From Echinostoma caproni (Eukaryota; Platyhelminthes; Trematoda; Plagiorchiida; Echinostomatidae), in the NCBI GenBank assembly GCA_900618425.1, contig UZAN01049382.1, positions 3,577 through 20,674 on the forward strand: DNA of 17,098 nt. Reading direction: 5' to 3'. Of this stretch, positions 15,652-17,098 are shown piece after piece (position 1 is the stretch's first letter; the number at the start of each line of letters is the position of its first letter). The notes under the pieces were generated by a model, which was not told the DNA's origin, ran no database searches, and worked only from the letters and a program-made list of their open reading frames with translations. A program made the position numbers and the translations under genes.

Positions 15652-17098
15652 CTATAATGAAAAGACTATTTAGTTATGTCAGGATAAATGAATAACATAA
15701 TCAAATAACGAACATCATGCTTACGGTTATGCACCCCTCTGAGAACTTATCCCAGCGGATCATGACAGGCCACGTGACGTGTCGCGAAACATCCAAACTC
15801 GTTGTTGCTGCTGAATTTCCTCAGAATTTGTGCACGTGAACCAACGAACGTTTAGCGGCATTTATTTATGCTGCATGTCTTCTGGATGTGTATATTCTGT
15901 TCGGGGCGACTACCAGTGTGCATTTTACCCGAAATGTAAGCATAAGGGTTTGCACAAGTAATACAAATACTAGTACAAAAATGCTTCTGTGTGTCGGAAA
16001 CGGCTCTCGATAAATTGAACGGGATGTTGAACAAACGTACTGATTGAAAGTGGAGTGACCAAATGTGGGCATCACAGAACGATGAAGTGAGCCGCATCGC
16101 ATGAGAGTGAGAGAGAGAATTTCGGCACGGACAAGGTGAATTGAGGACAGAAAGAAGCTGGAACAGAGCAAGCATACTGCGATGAGATGAACCTTGTAAG
16201 TTCATATAAAAAGTGTTTTTGGAATATTGGCCATGGAAGTGCAGGCATGGTTTCCGGTTTCGGCGAGAGGATCTAAACGTTAATTGTAATATTGTGTGAA
16301 ACTCAATAGGATGAATGGTCTGTGATCAAAAAAGTATTGTCTGAAAGTGCAGAGAAGTTTCTCTAGTGTACAACAGTCGGAAACTGTAAGCTTAATGTCT
16401 ATCTGCCCATGTTAGGTCCCAAGAAGAGTTTCGGGGCTTTTTAATGTAGAATGCTTGTAGCTATGGATACAGATGTGAATTTTATAGAGTACCGCTTGTT
16501 GGAAGTGTCGTTTGCAGATGTTTCATAGCCGGGCTTGGCAATTCAACAGTGCAATTTTCGGGAAGCTTCTTCAATAGTTTTGGTTGACATTCAAATTTGG
16601 AACCGCATAATCGGTGCTCAAACGATTTCTATGCATATGACGTGCCCAAATTACCAAAGGTAAACAGTACGCATGGACACAGAACACGCATTTGCTGGCT
16701 CAGAGTCAATTCTTGCGTGCCCACTTCGCACTCATTATAAGGGAGCAACACACATTTGTTTTCCTGGTCAAATGTTGAATTCAATAGGAAGTTCGTAAAT
16801 TCTTTTAACCTATACCTATATATGCATTGAGTTCTACACTATGTCTGAAGACGGTTTTTTACGCCAACCTCATACTACAGCTCTGATCGGGACTGCATTG
16901 TTTATTAGTCTTCGATACAAAATTCCACTTGACGAGTGTGACTACTTGTAATTATGTTAGTAGTTTTATTAAAATAGATTAACCATTAGGTAGAATGCCG
17001 TGGGAATCCGCACCGCCCATCGATCAAGTATTTGTTAAAATCTACAATTTAGCGTCGATGGCTAATCACTAGCGCCATTCATCATTCGATGACAGGTA
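15652..17098. other. Unassigned stretch, possibly intron or upstream of the candidate gene
   Basis: No transposon protein, RNA gene or convincing exon found. Minus-strand open stretches at 15852-16205 and 15866-16171 overlap in different frames, have no known motif and are probably chance. A donor-like ccgtaagc lies on the minus strand near 15720, but the frame that would match the exon at 15651 is closed before it. Confidence 0.4.

Noticed and set aside
15700..15790. Extra upstream exon on the minus strand ending at ccgtaagc (near 15720)
   Set aside because: The donor is plausible, but the only open frame ends in a phase that does not join to the exon at 15651; the phase that would join is closed by a stop at the donor.
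15852..16205. 117- and 101-codon minus-strand open stretches
   Set aside because: They overlap in different frames, are rich in Ser/His/Cys without a domain, and lack convincing splice or start context.

Overview
The window looks like a stretch of flatworm (trematode) nuclear DNA, most likely intergenic or intronic, built largely from decayed retrotransposons. The evidence is protein-level. At least four separate segments encode RTE-type endonuclease/reverse transcriptase of the kind that is abundant in flukes. Two more encode reverse transcriptase of the CR1/Jockey type. There is no operon structure, no ribosome-binding sites and no long intact gene. AT, GT and TATC microsatellites and three ambiguous bases (6327, 10929, 11170) point to a draft eukaryotic assembly. 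The base composition looks less AT-rich than schistosome DNA, so a liver-fluke-like trematode is my best guess; I did not compute GC content and no gene here fixes the species.

Layout from left to right. 1-840 (+): 3' part of an RTE copy (A), interrupted by a block at 119-258 that reappears at 872-958. 985-1340 (+): a second, internally deleted RTE piece (A2). 1341-1934: non-coding, perhaps the 5' leader of the next copy, with an AT repeat and a perfect 18-bp inverted repeat. 1935-4548 (+): the most complete RTE copy (B), with endonuclease and reverse transcriptase domains, frameshifts and lost catalytic residues. 4549-4990 (-): a CR1-like fragment that abuts copy B in the opposite orientation. 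5590-5985 (-): another eroded RTE palm domain. 6003-6764: two 324-bp direct repeats around a short gag-like reading frame, resembling the LTR pair of an internally deleted LTR retrotransposon on the minus strand.

7285-9966 (-) is RTE copy C, which lacks the endonuclease. A 651-bp AT-tailed element (D) is inserted near its C-terminus on the plus strand and is flanked by a 12-bp target-site duplication (7513-7524 and 8176-8187). A diverged relative of D (E) lies on the minus strand at 10310-10775. A short block resembling the copy C 3' UTR lies inverted at 10021-10078. 10780-12330 is unassigned apart from simple repeats. 12332-14060 (+) is a second CR1/Jockey-type copy (F).

From about 14100 onward I recognise no transposon protein. 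The only possible host gene lies here on the minus strand: a candidate 127-bp internal exon (15525-15651) and a candidate terminal coding exon (14776-14823). Their splice signals and reading phases fit each other, but I do not recognise the protein.

Nothing in the window forms a working gene system. The interest lies in nested and inverted retroelement insertions, the non-autonomous D/E family, the compact LTR-like unit, and the possible two-exon gene end.
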